The notes beneath the pieces are model-generated. The model saw nothing but the letters and a program-made list of their open reading frames with translations. It was not told the origin of the DNA and made no database searches. A stretch of 64,000 nt of DNA from CAYYMZ01 sp964473025 (GTDB lineage Bacteria; Patescibacteriota; UBA1384; DTJR01): positions 37,142-101,141 of the forward strand of contig CAYYMZ010000001.1 in assembly GCA_964473025.1 (NCBI GenBank), read 5' to 3'. Shown in pieces: positions 41,841-50,306 of this stretch (within the stretch, counting starts at the first letter, position 1; every line of letters begins with the position of its first letter). The position numbers and the translations under genes are program-made.

Positions 41841-42134
41841 TCAGTGGCCGCTGGAGGTGGCCAGAAGCACGGAGCAGTTGGCGATGCAGTGACCGTTGAT
41901 GATAACGGCACTGCAGCTGCAGCGACCTTCGCCGGCATTGTAGAGGCTGTCGTGGAGCGCAGTATCACCGCTGCGATAACGCTCACCGACGGTGGCCATC
42001 GAGACCAACTCGACATTGTGGCCATCGTCCTGCAGGCAGATGCCGAGGGCCGGTACGGTGGCGCCCTCCTCGTTGTAGCTATAGGCAGTCTGGTTGACGA
42101 TGGCTGCTGTCGTTGTCGAAAGTCCGTTTTGCAC
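41841..42134 (-). CDS. Small Cys-containing hypothetical protein, GC-rich cassette
   Basis: 97 residues from GTG 42134 behind AGGAGAG. Features: VNQTAYSYNEEGATVPALGI in the N-terminal half, then GRCSCSAVIINGHCIANCSV, five Cys in the second half. No transmembrane segment. The Cys cluster could bind a metal or form disulfides; no family is recognised. Second gene of a two-gene unit, 24 bases after the zinc-ribbon gene. Confidence 0.68.
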   Translation of the reverse strand: MQNGLSTTTAAIVNQTAYSYNEEGATVPALGICLQDDGHNVELVSMATVGERYRSGDTALHDSLYNAGEGRCSCSAVIINGHCIANCSVLLATSSGH

Positions 42135-42158
42135 GAATAAATCTCTCCTGGTGTTAGA

Positions 42159-42629
42159 TTAACTGTCACAACCGCCGAGGCACTCGCCAGCGATGATCGG
42201 CAGACCGCACGTGGAGCAGAACTTGACACCGAAACGCCTGAAGGCGCGGCGCATCACGTCGGTTCCATCGCGGATCAGCTCTCTCGCCCGTTCAGGCGAG
42301 ATCAGCTCCACTTGCCCTTCCTCCAGTATCCGATCGTGCGTGCACGGCACTTCACTATCGTGCTTAGTGCAGACCATTCCGAAGACCGAGCAGAAGACGA
42401 GCTCCGGATCGGGCGGTGGTGGCTCTTCGGTCTTGACGTAGAGTTCCTCAACCTCGGCGGGCAGGGGACCGAACACGACGCTACAGTTCGGACATTGCTT
42501 CGTGTCTGGTGTGAGTGTGAACAGGCAATTCTGGCAGATCCAGCTCCCATCGTCGAGATGACGCGGTGGTTGGATCTCAACGGGCGGTTTCACCTTAAGG
42601 GCGGTTGGTTTTCTCAGACGCCAAAGCAT
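42159..42629 (-). CDS. Zinc-ribbon hypothetical protein, GC-rich cassette
   Basis: 156 residues from ATG 42629 behind GGAGGGATC. First zinc ribbon: ICQNCLFTLTPDTKQCPNC (CxxC-x10-CxxC). A second possible metal site is at the C-terminus: KFCSTCGLPIIAGECLGGC. Between them lie single Cys/His residues (CTKH, CTHD) and a helix rich in Arg/Glu. No enzyme motif; it may be a nucleic-acid or protein adaptor. Promoter at 42688-42716. Confidence 0.72.
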   Translation of the reverse strand: MLWRLRKPTALKVKPPVEIQPPRHLDDGSWICQNCLFTLTPDTKQCPNCSVVFGPLPAEVEELYVKTEEPPPPDPELVFCSVFGMVCTKHDSEVPCTHDRILEEGQVELISPERARELIRDGTDVMRRAFRRFGVKFCSTCGLPIIAGECLGGCDS

Positions 42630-42687
42630 GGCGATCCCTCCAAACAAATGTAGTGAACGTCTGAACTAGGATAATTCAGATCATACG

Positions 42688-42716
42688 ATTATAAACCTAA
42701 TATAAAAAGAGGTCAA
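42688..42716 (-). promoter_or_regulatory. Promoter of the 41841-42629 cassette
   Basis: -35 TTGACC and perfect -10 TATAAT, 17-base spacing, minus strand; leader about 50 bases. Confidence 0.85.
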
Positions 42717-42747
42717 TATCAATAATGGTTTTAAAAGTGAATCGAAA

Positions 42748-42978
42748 TTATTTCGGGATTTTTTGAATAAGGTCCCAGAGAGAAATACCCACTTGTTTGA
42801 CGGCCGGATAGGCGGCGGGTAATAATAGCAAAAATATTACAATCCAAATCAGATTTTTTCGTAAAAATTTAATCAGGGCAAAAACGAGAATAACGATAAC
42901 AATAATCGAAAGAGGCAACCGGTAGGCCTCGGGGATAAGTTGCAACGCCTGATTATAATAATTAATTACTGTCTGCAT
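42748..42978 (-). CDS. Small two-helix membrane protein
   Basis: 76 residues: a short N-terminal amphipathic region (INYYNQALQLIPEAYRLP), two closely spaced transmembrane helices (about 22-38 and 43-60) and an amphipathic tail. Unknown family. Leaderless-type start: TATAAT six bases before the ATG. AT-rich, resident codon use. Confidence 0.65.
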   Translation of the reverse strand: MQTVINYYNQALQLIPEAYRLPLSIIVIVILVFALIKFLRKNLIWIVIFLLLLPAAYPAVKQVGISLWDLIQKIPK

Positions 42979-43045
42979 AAGCTAATTATAAACCAAAAAT
43001 CAAAATTACAAATGTCAATTGAAATCCAAAGCTCAAATCATCAAA

Positions 43046-43408
43046 TCATTTTTTTAGAATTGAAGAGAAGATGAGAAGCAATTCCTGCGATTCTCTCCAT
43101 AACTTTCGGCATTCTTCTTTCTGCTTAGGATTTGCATCAGCCATGATTCTTAGCCAATATCTTGTTTCTTTTGCCTCCTTCTTACAGATTGATATTTTAT
43201 GCTTAAAATCTTTCTTAGAATTGCAAGCATCCGCTTCACAGTAGTTTGCTCCTATACTTGAAGAAGCTCTAACGAGCTGCGTGACAAGAGGTTTGTTGAT
43301 CGAGTTAGCTGGTGTCTTCTTCAAAAGCCTAATAACATCGAGAGTAAAAGCAGTCGTTCTTTCTTCTAAATCATATTTTGGTTTATGATTTTGAGCTTTA
43401 TTTGTCAT
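43046..43408 (-). CDS. Four-helix bundle protein (S23/IVP-like)
   Basis: 120 residues from ATG 43408. Matches the small four-helix-bundle family first seen in 23S rRNA intervening sequences: DLEERTTAFTLDVIRLLKK, VTQLVRASSSIGANYCEAD, and KISICKKEAKETRYWLRIM. Function is unknown; in CPR and other bacteria such genes occur alone in the chromosome. Its first codons lie in an AAATGACAAAT-type repeat and overlap the end of the recombinase gene by 11 bases. Confidence 0.82.
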   Translation of the reverse strand: MTNKAQNHKPKYDLEERTTAFTLDVIRLLKKTPANSINKPLVTQLVRASSSIGANYCEADACNSKKDFKHKISICKKEAKETRYWLRIMADANPKQKEECRKLWRESQELLLIFSSILKK

Positions 43409-44342
43409 TTGGGCTTTCGGCTTTATCGTTTGCGGTTCTATTATGGAACCGCTTATGTATCTCGTGCAAATGCTTGTCGGTAACATGGGTATAAACTTGG
43501 GTGGTGGTGATCGAAGAGTGGCCTAATAAACTCTGCACAGAGCGTAAATCCGCTCCGGCGCGCAAAATATCAGTGGCAAATGAATGGCGCAAAACGTGCG
43601 GCGTAACTTGTTTGACGATACCGGCGCGCCTGGCCGCTTCGGCTACAATGCGCTCGACCTGCCTTGAGGTTAACCGCCCGCCGGATTCAGAGAGTTCATT
43701 CGAACCCAAATCCTCGCCGTTGGGCTTTGAATCTTTAATAAATAACGCCTTGTCTTTGTCGTGGCGCGCTTTGAGATATTTTTCGACCCACTCCTTGGCT
43801 TCGTCAGAGAGAAAAACGACACGGCGTTTGCCGCCTTTGCCGTCAACCGAAAATTCCTCGTGTCCCAGATTAACCTGATCGCGGTTTAGGCCGGTTAATT
43901 CCGAAACGCGTACGCCGGTGGAAAATAAAATTTCTAAAATCGCGCGGTTTCTAAGTTCCAAAATATTTTTTTCACCATATACATTGCGGATTCGCTCTAA
44001 CTCTTGCGGTTCCAAAAAAGCAATTGCGCGCTCGGGAGTATCGGAGAGTTCAATTTTCTCGGGCGCAAGCGATTCAACATCTGTTTTTGATAAATATTTC
44101 AAAAAGCTCCGAATCGCAATCATATAATAGTTCATCGTTTTGTTTGCAAGGCCTCGCCGGTGCAAGACGAGCCGCCACTTTTTGATGAGTTCAAGGTCTA
44201 TTTTTTTCACCGAAACTATACCCTGACTTTCGGCAAATTCGGCAAATTTACTAAGATATGAATCGTAGTTGCGGATTGTCAGCTGGGAGTGCCCGCGCTC
44301 GAGTTCAATATATTCTAAAAATTCTCTAATTTGTTTTTCCAC
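43398..44342 (-). CDS. Tyrosine recombinase, XerC/XerD family
   Basis: 314 residues from GTG 44342. N-terminal SAM-like DNA-binding domain (EFLEYIELERGHSQLTIRNY) and catalytic domain with Arg in STGVRVSELTGL, TPHVLRHSFATDIL (HxLR), LLGHSSITTTQVYTHV (His and Tyr nucleophile). It resolves chromosome dimers at dif, or acts in integration. The final residues NDKAESPNDK come from the AT-rich repeat that invades the gene end. TAAAAT six bases before the GTG with TTGCAA 16 bases further: leaderless type. Confidence 0.9.
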   Translation of the reverse strand: MEKQIREFLEYIELERGHSQLTIRNYDSYLSKFAEFAESQGIVSVKKIDLELIKKWRLVLHRRGLANKTMNYYMIAIRSFLKYLSKTDVESLAPEKIELSDTPERAIAFLEPQELERIRNVYGEKNILELRNRAILEILFSTGVRVSELTGLNRDQVNLGHEEFSVDGKGGKRRVVFLSDEAKEWVEKYLKARHDKDKALFIKDSKPNGEDLGSNELSESGGRLTSRQVERIVAEAARRAGIVKQVTPHVLRHSFATDILRAGADLRSVQSLLGHSSITTTQVYTHVTDKHLHEIHKRFHNRTANDKAESPNDK

Positions 44343-44418
44343 AATTTTATTTTACGACATCGCCCGGAGATTGCAAAGTTATATTGCCATATCCTTCGAA
44401 ATTGTTATACTTTTGACG

Positions 44419-45000
44419 ATGAATATTCTTAATTTCGACAATAATCTTTTGGTTTCGATAAATCACGCCTTGATCGGCCATTATTCTATCTTAGATTCAA
44501 TCCTTGAGGCCATTGCCTCTTATACCGTTTACGTTCTACCGGTTTTACTTTTGGCCCTCTGGTTTATTGCGCCAAAAAAAAGAGAAGCATTATTTTTGGC
44601 TTTTTTTGCCGCGTTTTTGGCTTGGCTTATAATCACCAAATTAATCGTGCCGAGCATCTGGCTTCGAGCCCGCCCTGACTTGGCGCTTTTGGGGGTAAAG
44701 GAAGTGATTTTTCACCGCCCGAGCTACTCATTTCCGTCCGATCATGCGACCCTTTTATTCGGCTTATCTTTCGGCCTTTTTGCTTTTGACTGGAAAAAGG
44801 CGGGTTGGTGGTTTCTGGCTTTCGCCATTGTAGTTTCTCTCGCCCGCGTTGCGGTCGGTGTTCATTTTCCGCTTGATATCTTGGGAGGTATCGCCTCCGC
44901 CGCGATCGGTGTTTGGATTGTTAATCTATTAAAAAAGCCGATTTTGGCGTATATTTATAAGCCAATCGTTTGGGTTTTGAAAAAAATAAAATTGGCATGA
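44419..45000 (+). CDS. PAP2 family phosphatase, undecaprenyl-pyrophosphatase-like
   Basis: 193 residues from ATG 44419. Membrane protein with the three PAP2 motifs: KLIVPSIWLRARP, YSFPSDHATL, and SLARVAVGVHFPLDILGG. Likely dephosphorylates undecaprenyl diphosphate or another lipid phosphate on the outer face of the membrane. TATACT lies seven bases before the ATG with TTGCCA further up, and no ribosome site. The stop overlaps the start of the next PAP2-like gene (ATGA). Confidence 0.88.
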   Translation: MNILNFDNNLLVSINHALIGHYSILDSILEAIASYTVYVLPVLLLALWFIAPKKREALFLAFFAAFLAWLIITKLIVPSIWLRARPDLALLGVKEVIFHRPSYSFPSDHATLLFGLSFGLFAFDWKKAGWWFLAFAIVVSLARVAVGVHFPLDILGGIASAAIGVWIVNLLKKPILAYIYKPIVWVLKKIKLA

Positions 45001-45632
45001 AAAGAATATTTAAAGTTGAACATACGGGTTGGCTGGGGGCTTCCTCGGAGATTATTTCCTGGCTGTTTTCTCCACCTTTGGTCGGCACAGTTTTCTTTAT
45101 TTTTCTGGTTTTTTGGTATTCGGCCGATTTTTCACAGGGCTTGCGCTGGATAGTGGCTATCTCTCCGTTTTTGATTTTTATTCCCCTTATATATTTTGCC
45201 GTTTCGGTTAAATTTGGCTGGATTTCCGACATCGATCTAACCAAAAGAGAGGAACGCCCTGCCTTTCTGCTTGTATTTTCTCTCTCCCTAGCCATAGCTG
45301 CCTTAGTTTTGTATTTGCTTGATGTCCCGAATAAATTTTTAGTTTATGTTTTGTCCGGCTTGGTAACGACAGTTTTGGCCTCAATCATCACTTTATATTG
45401 GAAAATCAGCTTCCACACCGCTATCACATCGGGCGTTGTAACAGCCATAAATATCTTGGGTGGTCCGCAGTTCTGGCCGCTGTTTCTTCTTTTAATACCG
45501 ATTGGAATCGCCCGCGTCGTGCTCAAGCGCCACACCGTTTGGCAGGTAATCGGCGGAGCAATCATTGCCTTTTTGGCAACTTGGATTGTCTTTAATCTTT
45601 TTGGCTACCCGTTCTGGGGGAACACCCTATGA
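44997..45632 (+). CDS. PAP2-like membrane protein, degenerate motifs
   Basis: 211 residues from ATG 44997. About six helices; a late block KISFHTAITSGVV and ARVVLKRHTVWQVIGG correspond to the two His-containing PAP2 motifs, while the first motif is reduced to TKREERP. This form is common in PAP2 relatives of unknown substrate. It is coupled by ATGA overlaps both to the PAP2 gene before it and to DedA after it, suggesting a joint role in lipid carrier recycling. Confidence 0.78.
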   Translation: MKRIFKVEHTGWLGASSEIISWLFSPPLVGTVFFIFLVFWYSADFSQGLRWIVAISPFLIFIPLIYFAVSVKFGWISDIDLTKREERPAFLLVFSLSLAIAALVLYLLDVPNKFLVYVLSGLVTTVLASIITLYWKISFHTAITSGVVTAINILGGPQFWPLFLLLIPIGIARVVLKRHTVWQVIGGAIIAFLATWIVFNLFGYPFWGNTL

Positions 45633-46249
45633 TCGGCGATATCCTATCGGTTCTCAGTAATTTTATTATCAACACCATCAGCTCGATGGGGTATTGGGGG
45701 GTGGTGGCATTAATGGCGATTGAATCGGCTAATATTCCACTTCCTTCCGAAGTGATCATGCCGTTTTCGGGCTATCTCGTGTCGGTAGGACGCTTTTCAC
45801 TCTGGGGAATTGCCTTGGCGGGCGGTTTCGGCTGTTTGGTCGGATCGCTTTTTTCCTATTGGATCGGCGCCATCGGCGGCCGGCCGTTAATTGAAAAATA
45901 TGGCAAATATATCCTGATCTCGCATCACGATTTAAATTTGACGGACAAATGGTTTAAAAGATGGGGAGATGCCACGGTTTTTGTCGGACGGCTTTTGCCA
46001 GTGGTTCGAACTTTTATCTCCTTTCCCGCCGGAATTGCACGCACCAATCTTTTGACCTTTTCTATATATACATTCGTCGGCTCCGTCATTTGGTCATATT
46101 TTCTAGGTTGGGTCGGATTCAAACTCGGCCAAAATTGGAATACCTTAAAAGGTTATTTTCACGGCGCCGACATTATTATCGGAATTTTAATTTTATTAGG
46201 TTTGGCTTGGTGGATCTATCGCCATATCAAGCACTCTCGGACTCCATAG
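45629..46249 (+). CDS. DedA family membrane protein
   Basis: 206 residues. VTT domain: ESANIPLPSEVIMPFSGYLV, GSLFSYWIGAIGGRPLIEKYGKYI, the conserved FVGRLLPVVRTFISFPAGIA re-entrant helix and a final helix ending in a basic tail. DedA proteins are proposed flippases for undecaprenyl phosphate or related lipids, which fits the PAP2 genes directly upstream. Overlaps the preceding gene by four bases. Confidence 0.9.
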   Translation: MIGDILSVLSNFIINTISSMGYWGVVALMAIESANIPLPSEVIMPFSGYLVSVGRFSLWGIALAGGFGCLVGSLFSYWIGAIGGRPLIEKYGKYILISHHDLNLTDKWFKRWGDATVFVGRLLPVVRTFISFPAGIARTNLLTFSIYTFVGSVIWSYFLGWVGFKLGQNWNTLKGYFHGADIIIGILILLGLAWWIYRHIKHSRTP

Positions 46250-46271
46250 GCCTTCGTGCTATAATCAAAGT

Positions 46272-46793
46272 GTGCTAATCGAATTGTCGAAATTTGTAGG
46301 TATGCCCGTGGGAGCATTAGACGTTGGTGCTTTAATTGGGCGTGTCCGGCGGGTTTTAGTTGATCCTGATCAAGGTAAAATCGCCGGATTTTTAATTAAA
46401 GAAAAAGGTTTTTCGAGTAGGCCGAAAGTTGTTTCGATGATAGATGTAATCGATGTGGAACGTGCCGCCATGGTTATCAATTCCCGTGAGAGTTTGGTCA
46501 CACGAGGTGAGATTGTCCGGATAGCCAAAATTTTAGAATATAAATTTAACATAATCGGACTGCCCGCCAGAACCAGAGAAGGGCAGATGCTCGGCAAAAT
46601 CACGGATGTGGTTGTTGACTCCGCAACGGGTGAAATCGTGCGCCTTTACACCAAATTTTTGCTCCAACATCGCGTCTTTGAACGCTCCCAAATTGACGAG
46701 ATAACGTGGCAGGAGATATTTTTCAAAATAGATAATCGCAAAAAGGTTAAAGAAAAAATTCCTGTTGCAAAAGAAGCCGAGGCAACAGGTTAA
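46272..46793 (+). CDS. PRC-barrel domain protein
   Basis: 173 residues from GTG 46272. Two PRC-barrel repeats: VGMPVGALDVGALIGRVRRV...DPDQGKIAGFLIK and IIGLPARTREGQMLGKITDV...DSATGEIVRLY. PRC barrels bind RNA or proteins in RimM-like and photosynthetic proteins; this type is uncharacterised. TATAAT at 46260-46265 stands six bases before the GTG, a leaderless start. Converges with the ZIP gene, overlapping by four bases. Confidence 0.82.
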   Translation: MLIELSKFVGMPVGALDVGALIGRVRRVLVDPDQGKIAGFLIKEKGFSSRPKVVSMIDVIDVERAAMVINSRESLVTRGEIVRIAKILEYKFNIIGLPARTREGQMLGKITDVVVDSATGEIVRLYTKFLLQHRVFERSQIDEITWQEIFFKIDNRKKVKEKIPVAKEAEATG

Positions 46794-47506
46794 CCGGCTA
46801 GGCGAATGACTGTGTAGAGAACGGCCATCCCGAGGATGGTCATTATTGTTGTCCAAATAGTTGGGTGGCGGTGGTGGCTTTCGGGAATCAAATCGCTTGC
46901 CCCAAGGTATAAAAACAACCCCGTAAAGACAGCCATAATTAGTCCCAAAACCGCTTCGGAAACGCTGATAAAGATTGTGGATATTATACCGAGCGCAGGT
47001 GCTAAGGAAACAATAGTGAGATAGCGAATTGCGCCGGCGCGGTTATCGCGGTTTTTTAAAACTATTCCTACGGTGTTTATGCCGTCAGAAAATCTGTGAA
47101 CTAGGATAGCGGAAGCGACTGTCCAGCCGATCGCTGGTGATATTTTAAATGCCAGTCCGATTCCGAATCCGTCAAAAAAGCTGTGCAAAATTAAAGCCAG
47201 CGCCCCAAAACTTCCTTGATGCGCCTCTTTGCAACACTCGTCTTCGTCGTGCTTGTGGATTGAAAATATCCGGTCAAGGATGAGATAAGCAGCGAATCCA
47301 CCCATAATCAACAATGCCACGGTTTGCAAACTGAAAGTATCCGATGCTAGCTCGATTGATTCGGGCAAAAGGTCAAATAATGCGACCGCCAGAACTGCAC
47401 CGGCGGAAAACCCCAAAATTAGGTGTAATTTATCGCGAAAACGGATTGCAAAAAGACCCCCTAGAAGGGTAAATACAATTGCTAGTGCGGCGACGAGATA
47501 AACCAT
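46790..47506 (-). CDS. ZIP family divalent metal transporter
   Basis: 238 residues, eight helices. ZIP core: ALILHSFFDGFGIGLAFK in TM4 (HSxxDG) and ILVHRFSDGINTVGI in TM5, with the variable His-rich loop HKHDEDECCKEAHQG. It takes up Zn2+, Fe2+ or similar metals across the inner membrane. TAAATT lies six bases before the ATG, no ribosome site. Confidence 0.88.
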   Translation of the reverse strand: MVYLVAALAIVFTLLGGLFAIRFRDKLHLILGFSAGAVLAVALFDLLPESIELASDTFSLQTVALLIMGGFAAYLILDRIFSIHKHDEDECCKEAHQGSFGALALILHSFFDGFGIGLAFKISPAIGWTVASAILVHRFSDGINTVGIVLKNRDNRAGAIRYLTIVSLAPALGIISTIFISVSEAVLGLIMAVFTGLFLYLGASDLIPESHHRHPTIWTTIMTILGMAVLYTVIRLAG

Positions 47507-47599
47507 GTTAATAATTTAAAATTAAAAATGCAAAATTAAAAATTAAGATTTTGGACAAACCCTATCTCCTTTTGTCCTTCTTGTCCAGTTAATATCTGA

Positions 47600-47628
47600 T
47601 TGTCAAACAAATCTAAACCTGTTATCAT
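47600..47628 (+). promoter_or_regulatory. ychF promoter
   Basis: TTGTCA and TATCAT with 17-base spacing; the -10 box ends six bases before the ATG, so the predicted message starts at the start codon. Confidence 0.75.
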
Positions 47629-47634
47629 CGGCTT

Positions 47635-48732
47635 ATGTCATTATCAATCGGAATTGTGGGGCTGCCAAACGTCGGGAAATCGACGATTTTTAATGCACTC
47701 GTCAAATCGGAGCTCGCCGAAGCGGCAAATTATGCCTTTACAACGATTGATCCGAATGTTGGGGTGGTTGAGGTACCGGACGAACGGTTAAAAAAACTAG
47801 CAGAAGTTGAAAAATCAGACCGCATTGTGCCCGCAACGGTAAAATTTGTCGATATCGCGGGATTAATTGCAGGTGCGCATAAGGGGGAGGGGTTAGGAAA
47901 TAAATTTTTATCGCATATCCGCGAGGTTGACGCAATTGCGATGGTGGTGCGGCTCTTTTCAAACAAAGACGTGATGCACGTTGCGGACAAAATGGATCCG
48001 AAAGATGATATTGTAACAATTATGCTGGAACTTGTTTTGTCTGACTCGGAAACGCTGGGCAAAAAGCTATTTGCGGCCGAAAAAGACGCCAAAACAGGTT
48101 CAAAGGTTGCTACGGCACAATTGGAAATTTATAAAAAAATCGAAAAATGTTTCGAGCAAAACAGACCGGCGATAGAGGCAAATTTGAACGATGTGGAAAA
48201 GGATTTAGTTGATGAAGCGAATTTTTTAACCTTAAAACCGTTTCTATACGTTTTTAACGTCGATGAGGATGTGGCAACAGAATTACCGGAAGATTTAGTT
48301 GAAGAATTTGGACTAAAAAATTTGGTCCAACCGGAGGGAGCAGTTGTTATCTCAGCCAAAATTGAGTCAGAACTGCCCAAATTAAACGAAACCGAACAAG
48401 AGATATTTTTGCAGGATTTAGGGCTGGATGAACCCGGATTAAACCGTCTTGCCAAAGCGGCCTATAAAACCTTAAATCTCATCCCGTTTTTTACCGCCGG
48501 GCCGATGGAAGCGCGGGCTTGGACGGTTAAAAAGGGAGATAGGGCACCACAGGCGGCGGGAAAAATCCACACAGATTTTGAAAATAAATTTATCAAGGCC
48601 GAAGTGGTCAATTTTAACGATTTTGTTGCACTCGGGGGCTGGACTAAAACAAAGGAAGCGGGGAAGGCGAGGTTAGAGGGCAAGACCTATGAGATCAAAG
48701 ACGGGGATGTGGTATTTATTCACCACGGATAG
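47635..48732 (+). CDS. ychF: YchF (OLA1-type) P-loop ATPase/GTPase
   Basis: 365 residues. G1 GLPNVGKSTIFNAL, G3 VDIAGLIAGAHKGEGLGNKF, the YchF G4 NVDE in place of NKxD (which favours ATP), and a C-terminal TGS domain ending GKTYEIKDGDVVFIHHG. A ribosome-associated translation/stress factor. Length is standard. Leaderless-type start with a clean promoter. Confidence 0.95.
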   Translation: MSLSIGIVGLPNVGKSTIFNALVKSELAEAANYAFTTIDPNVGVVEVPDERLKKLAEVEKSDRIVPATVKFVDIAGLIAGAHKGEGLGNKFLSHIREVDAIAMVVRLFSNKDVMHVADKMDPKDDIVTIMLELVLSDSETLGKKLFAAEKDAKTGSKVATAQLEIYKKIEKCFEQNRPAIEANLNDVEKDLVDEANFLTLKPFLYVFNVDEDVATELPEDLVEEFGLKNLVQPEGAVVISAKIESELPKLNETEQEIFLQDLGLDEPGLNRLAKAAYKTLNLIPFFTAGPMEARAWTVKKGDRAPQAAGKIHTDFENKFIKAEVVNFNDFVALGGWTKTKEAGKARLEGKTYEIKDGDVVFIHHG

Positions 48733-48890
48733 CGCTCGGGTATCTTGCTCTCTCGGCACGCGTCATCTCATCCAGCGATGAGATGCGCTCAAACCTCGGC
48801 TTCACGGCCCCCCTATGGGGGAACCATGCCCGCTCGCCTGCGGACGGCGTCGAGAGCAACCACCCTCGCTCGGATATTCGAATTAAATTT
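48733..48890. repeat. Structured GC-rich intergenic element
   Basis: Contains CATCTCAT-CCAGCG-ATGAGATG, CCCCC-TAT-GGGGG and closing arms GCTCTC / GAGAGC, between imperfect repeats CGCTCGGGTATCTT and CGCTCGGATATTCG. No protein frame. Could be a REP-like mobile unit or the ychF 3' structure. Confidence 0.5.
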
Positions 48891-48938
48891 TGTCTTGTAA
48901 AATTTTCTTGCTATAATTAAACTAAATCAAGGAGGAGT

Positions 48939-49706
48939 ATGGTTGATAGTGCAAAGCCTTTAGGACAAGAACCAGGGGGCGGGTTACCGCCGGCAGAAGC
49001 AGCACCAGTTGAAGTGCCAGTTGATGGTGCGCCACAAGAAGCAGCACCAGCCGCTGTACCAGTAGAGCCAGCGCCAGCGGAAATAGCGCCAGATGATCTA
49101 GGTCCTGCCCAACAAGCGGTTGGAGAAGCGGCTGCGGCTGAGGAAGTTGTGCCTGCCACCAAACCTGCGCCAATAGAAGCCTCTGCAAAAAGTCCGGAAG
49201 ATCTTTCAAGAATGGTAGCTGGGGATGAACACGAAAATCTGGAGAATTCGTTGGTCGGTGATCAAGGGCCAAATCCTGAAGAAGTTTTGCCAGGGCAAGA
49301 AGAAGCGATAACGGGTGGGATAGAACCTGACATATACAGTCCCGATCCGCTCGTTCCAGAGCAAAAACCCGCAGCGGCAGCGGTACCCGCGGAACCGGTT
49401 ACTGCTCAGCCACCTGCCGCGGAACCAGTTGCGCCTCAGTCGCCTGCCACAAAAGACGTCACACCTCTGAACCCATCATACAGGGTTGAATCTGAAGAGA
49501 CAGAGGGGGATCGTCTAAGGAGAGAAATTAGTGAATTAACAGAACAAATGGCTGAAATTGAAAGAAAAAGGGATGTGATTAAGCCTCAAGCTGATGAATA
49601 CGATAGATTGACCGAAGAGTTGAAAACCGTATATGCGAAATTTGATGGAAAGTGGAAGGAATTCGAAGCTTCGCCTGAATCAAAGAAAAATAGTCAGGTG
49701 GGATAA
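48939..49706 (+). CDS. Pro/Ala/Glu-rich protein with C-terminal coiled coil
   Basis: 255 residues. The first 180 are low-complexity, rich in Pro, Ala, Glu and Val (PVEVPVDGAPQEAAPAAVPV), without signal peptide or helix. The last 65 form a heptad coiled coil (RREISELTEQMAEIERKRD). Ribosome site AAGGAGG, and TATAAT with TTGTCT at 16-base spacing upstream. The TAATG overlap with the next gene, which encodes a membrane-anchored coiled protein, suggests that the two interact. No enzymatic role is visible. Confidence 0.7.
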   Translation: MVDSAKPLGQEPGGGLPPAEAAPVEVPVDGAPQEAAPAAVPVEPAPAEIAPDDLGPAQQAVGEAAAAEEVVPATKPAPIEASAKSPEDLSRMVAGDEHENLENSLVGDQGPNPEEVLPGQEEAITGGIEPDIYSPDPLVPEQKPAAAAVPAEPVTAQPPAAEPVAPQSPATKDVTPLNPSYRVESEETEGDRLRREISELTEQMAEIERKRDVIKPQADEYDRLTEELKTVYAKFDGKWKEFEASPESKKNSQVG

Positions 49707-50305
49707 TGCCAACAATTGAAATTTTATACATAACCTTAATCGTCGCGATCGTGGTCATAACCGTCACGGTTGTTTGGCTGTCAAACGACCTGCGCGGATT
49801 AATCAGGTCATTGCGCCACTCCGCCGAAGATACCGGAAAAGTAACACATGAAATAAGAGAGAAGGTGTTGATGGTTTCTGAGGCACTGGATCGTGCCGGT
49901 GCGGCCGCATCGTCGATTATCGGTATGATCGAAAACGCAATCGAAGAGATTAAAGGAAAAAGAGACGCCATCGTTTCGAGCATCGGCCTATTATCCGGTG
50001 CCGGCAGGGCGATTAAAGAACGTCGCGCGGCCAAGGTTGAAGAAGATCCGGACGAAGATGAGGATGAGGAAGAGGAAGAAGTTGAAATGCCGGTAAAGAA
50101 AGAAACAAAATTGGCCAAAGAATCGAAAAAAGATGATTCAAAGCCATCGGTTGACTCTGTTGCCAAGCCAAAGCAGGCTGAGCCAAAAAAAGAATTAAAA
50201 AAAGAAGATCAGCCCAAGGCCGACCAGCCGCAGGCTGGAAAATCTGAAACCCCAAAAAAAGAAGAGGAAGAACCCGAAGGTAAAGAAGAAGAGACCGACC
50301 TGTAG
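49706..50305 (+). CDS. DUF948-like membrane-anchored coiled-coil protein
   Basis: 199 residues. One N-terminal transmembrane helix (about 4-25), then a helical region (LRGLIRSLRHSAEDTGKVTH onward) that resembles DUF948/YtxH-like proteins, and a very acidic/basic tail from residue 110 (DEDEDEEEEE then alternating KKE and KPKQAEPKK). Function unknown; possible scaffold at the membrane. Starts inside the stop of the previous gene. Downstream lies half of a CCCAACACCC palindrome. Confidence 0.68.
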   Translation: MPTIEILYITLIVAIVVITVTVVWLSNDLRGLIRSLRHSAEDTGKVTHEIREKVLMVSEALDRAGAAASSIIGMIENAIEEIKGKRDAIVSSIGLLSGAGRAIKERRAAKVEEDPDEDEDEEEEEVEMPVKKETKLAKESKKDDSKPSVDSVAKPKQAEPKKELKKEDQPKADQPQAGKSETPKKEEEEPEGKEEETDL

Positions 50306-50306
50306 T

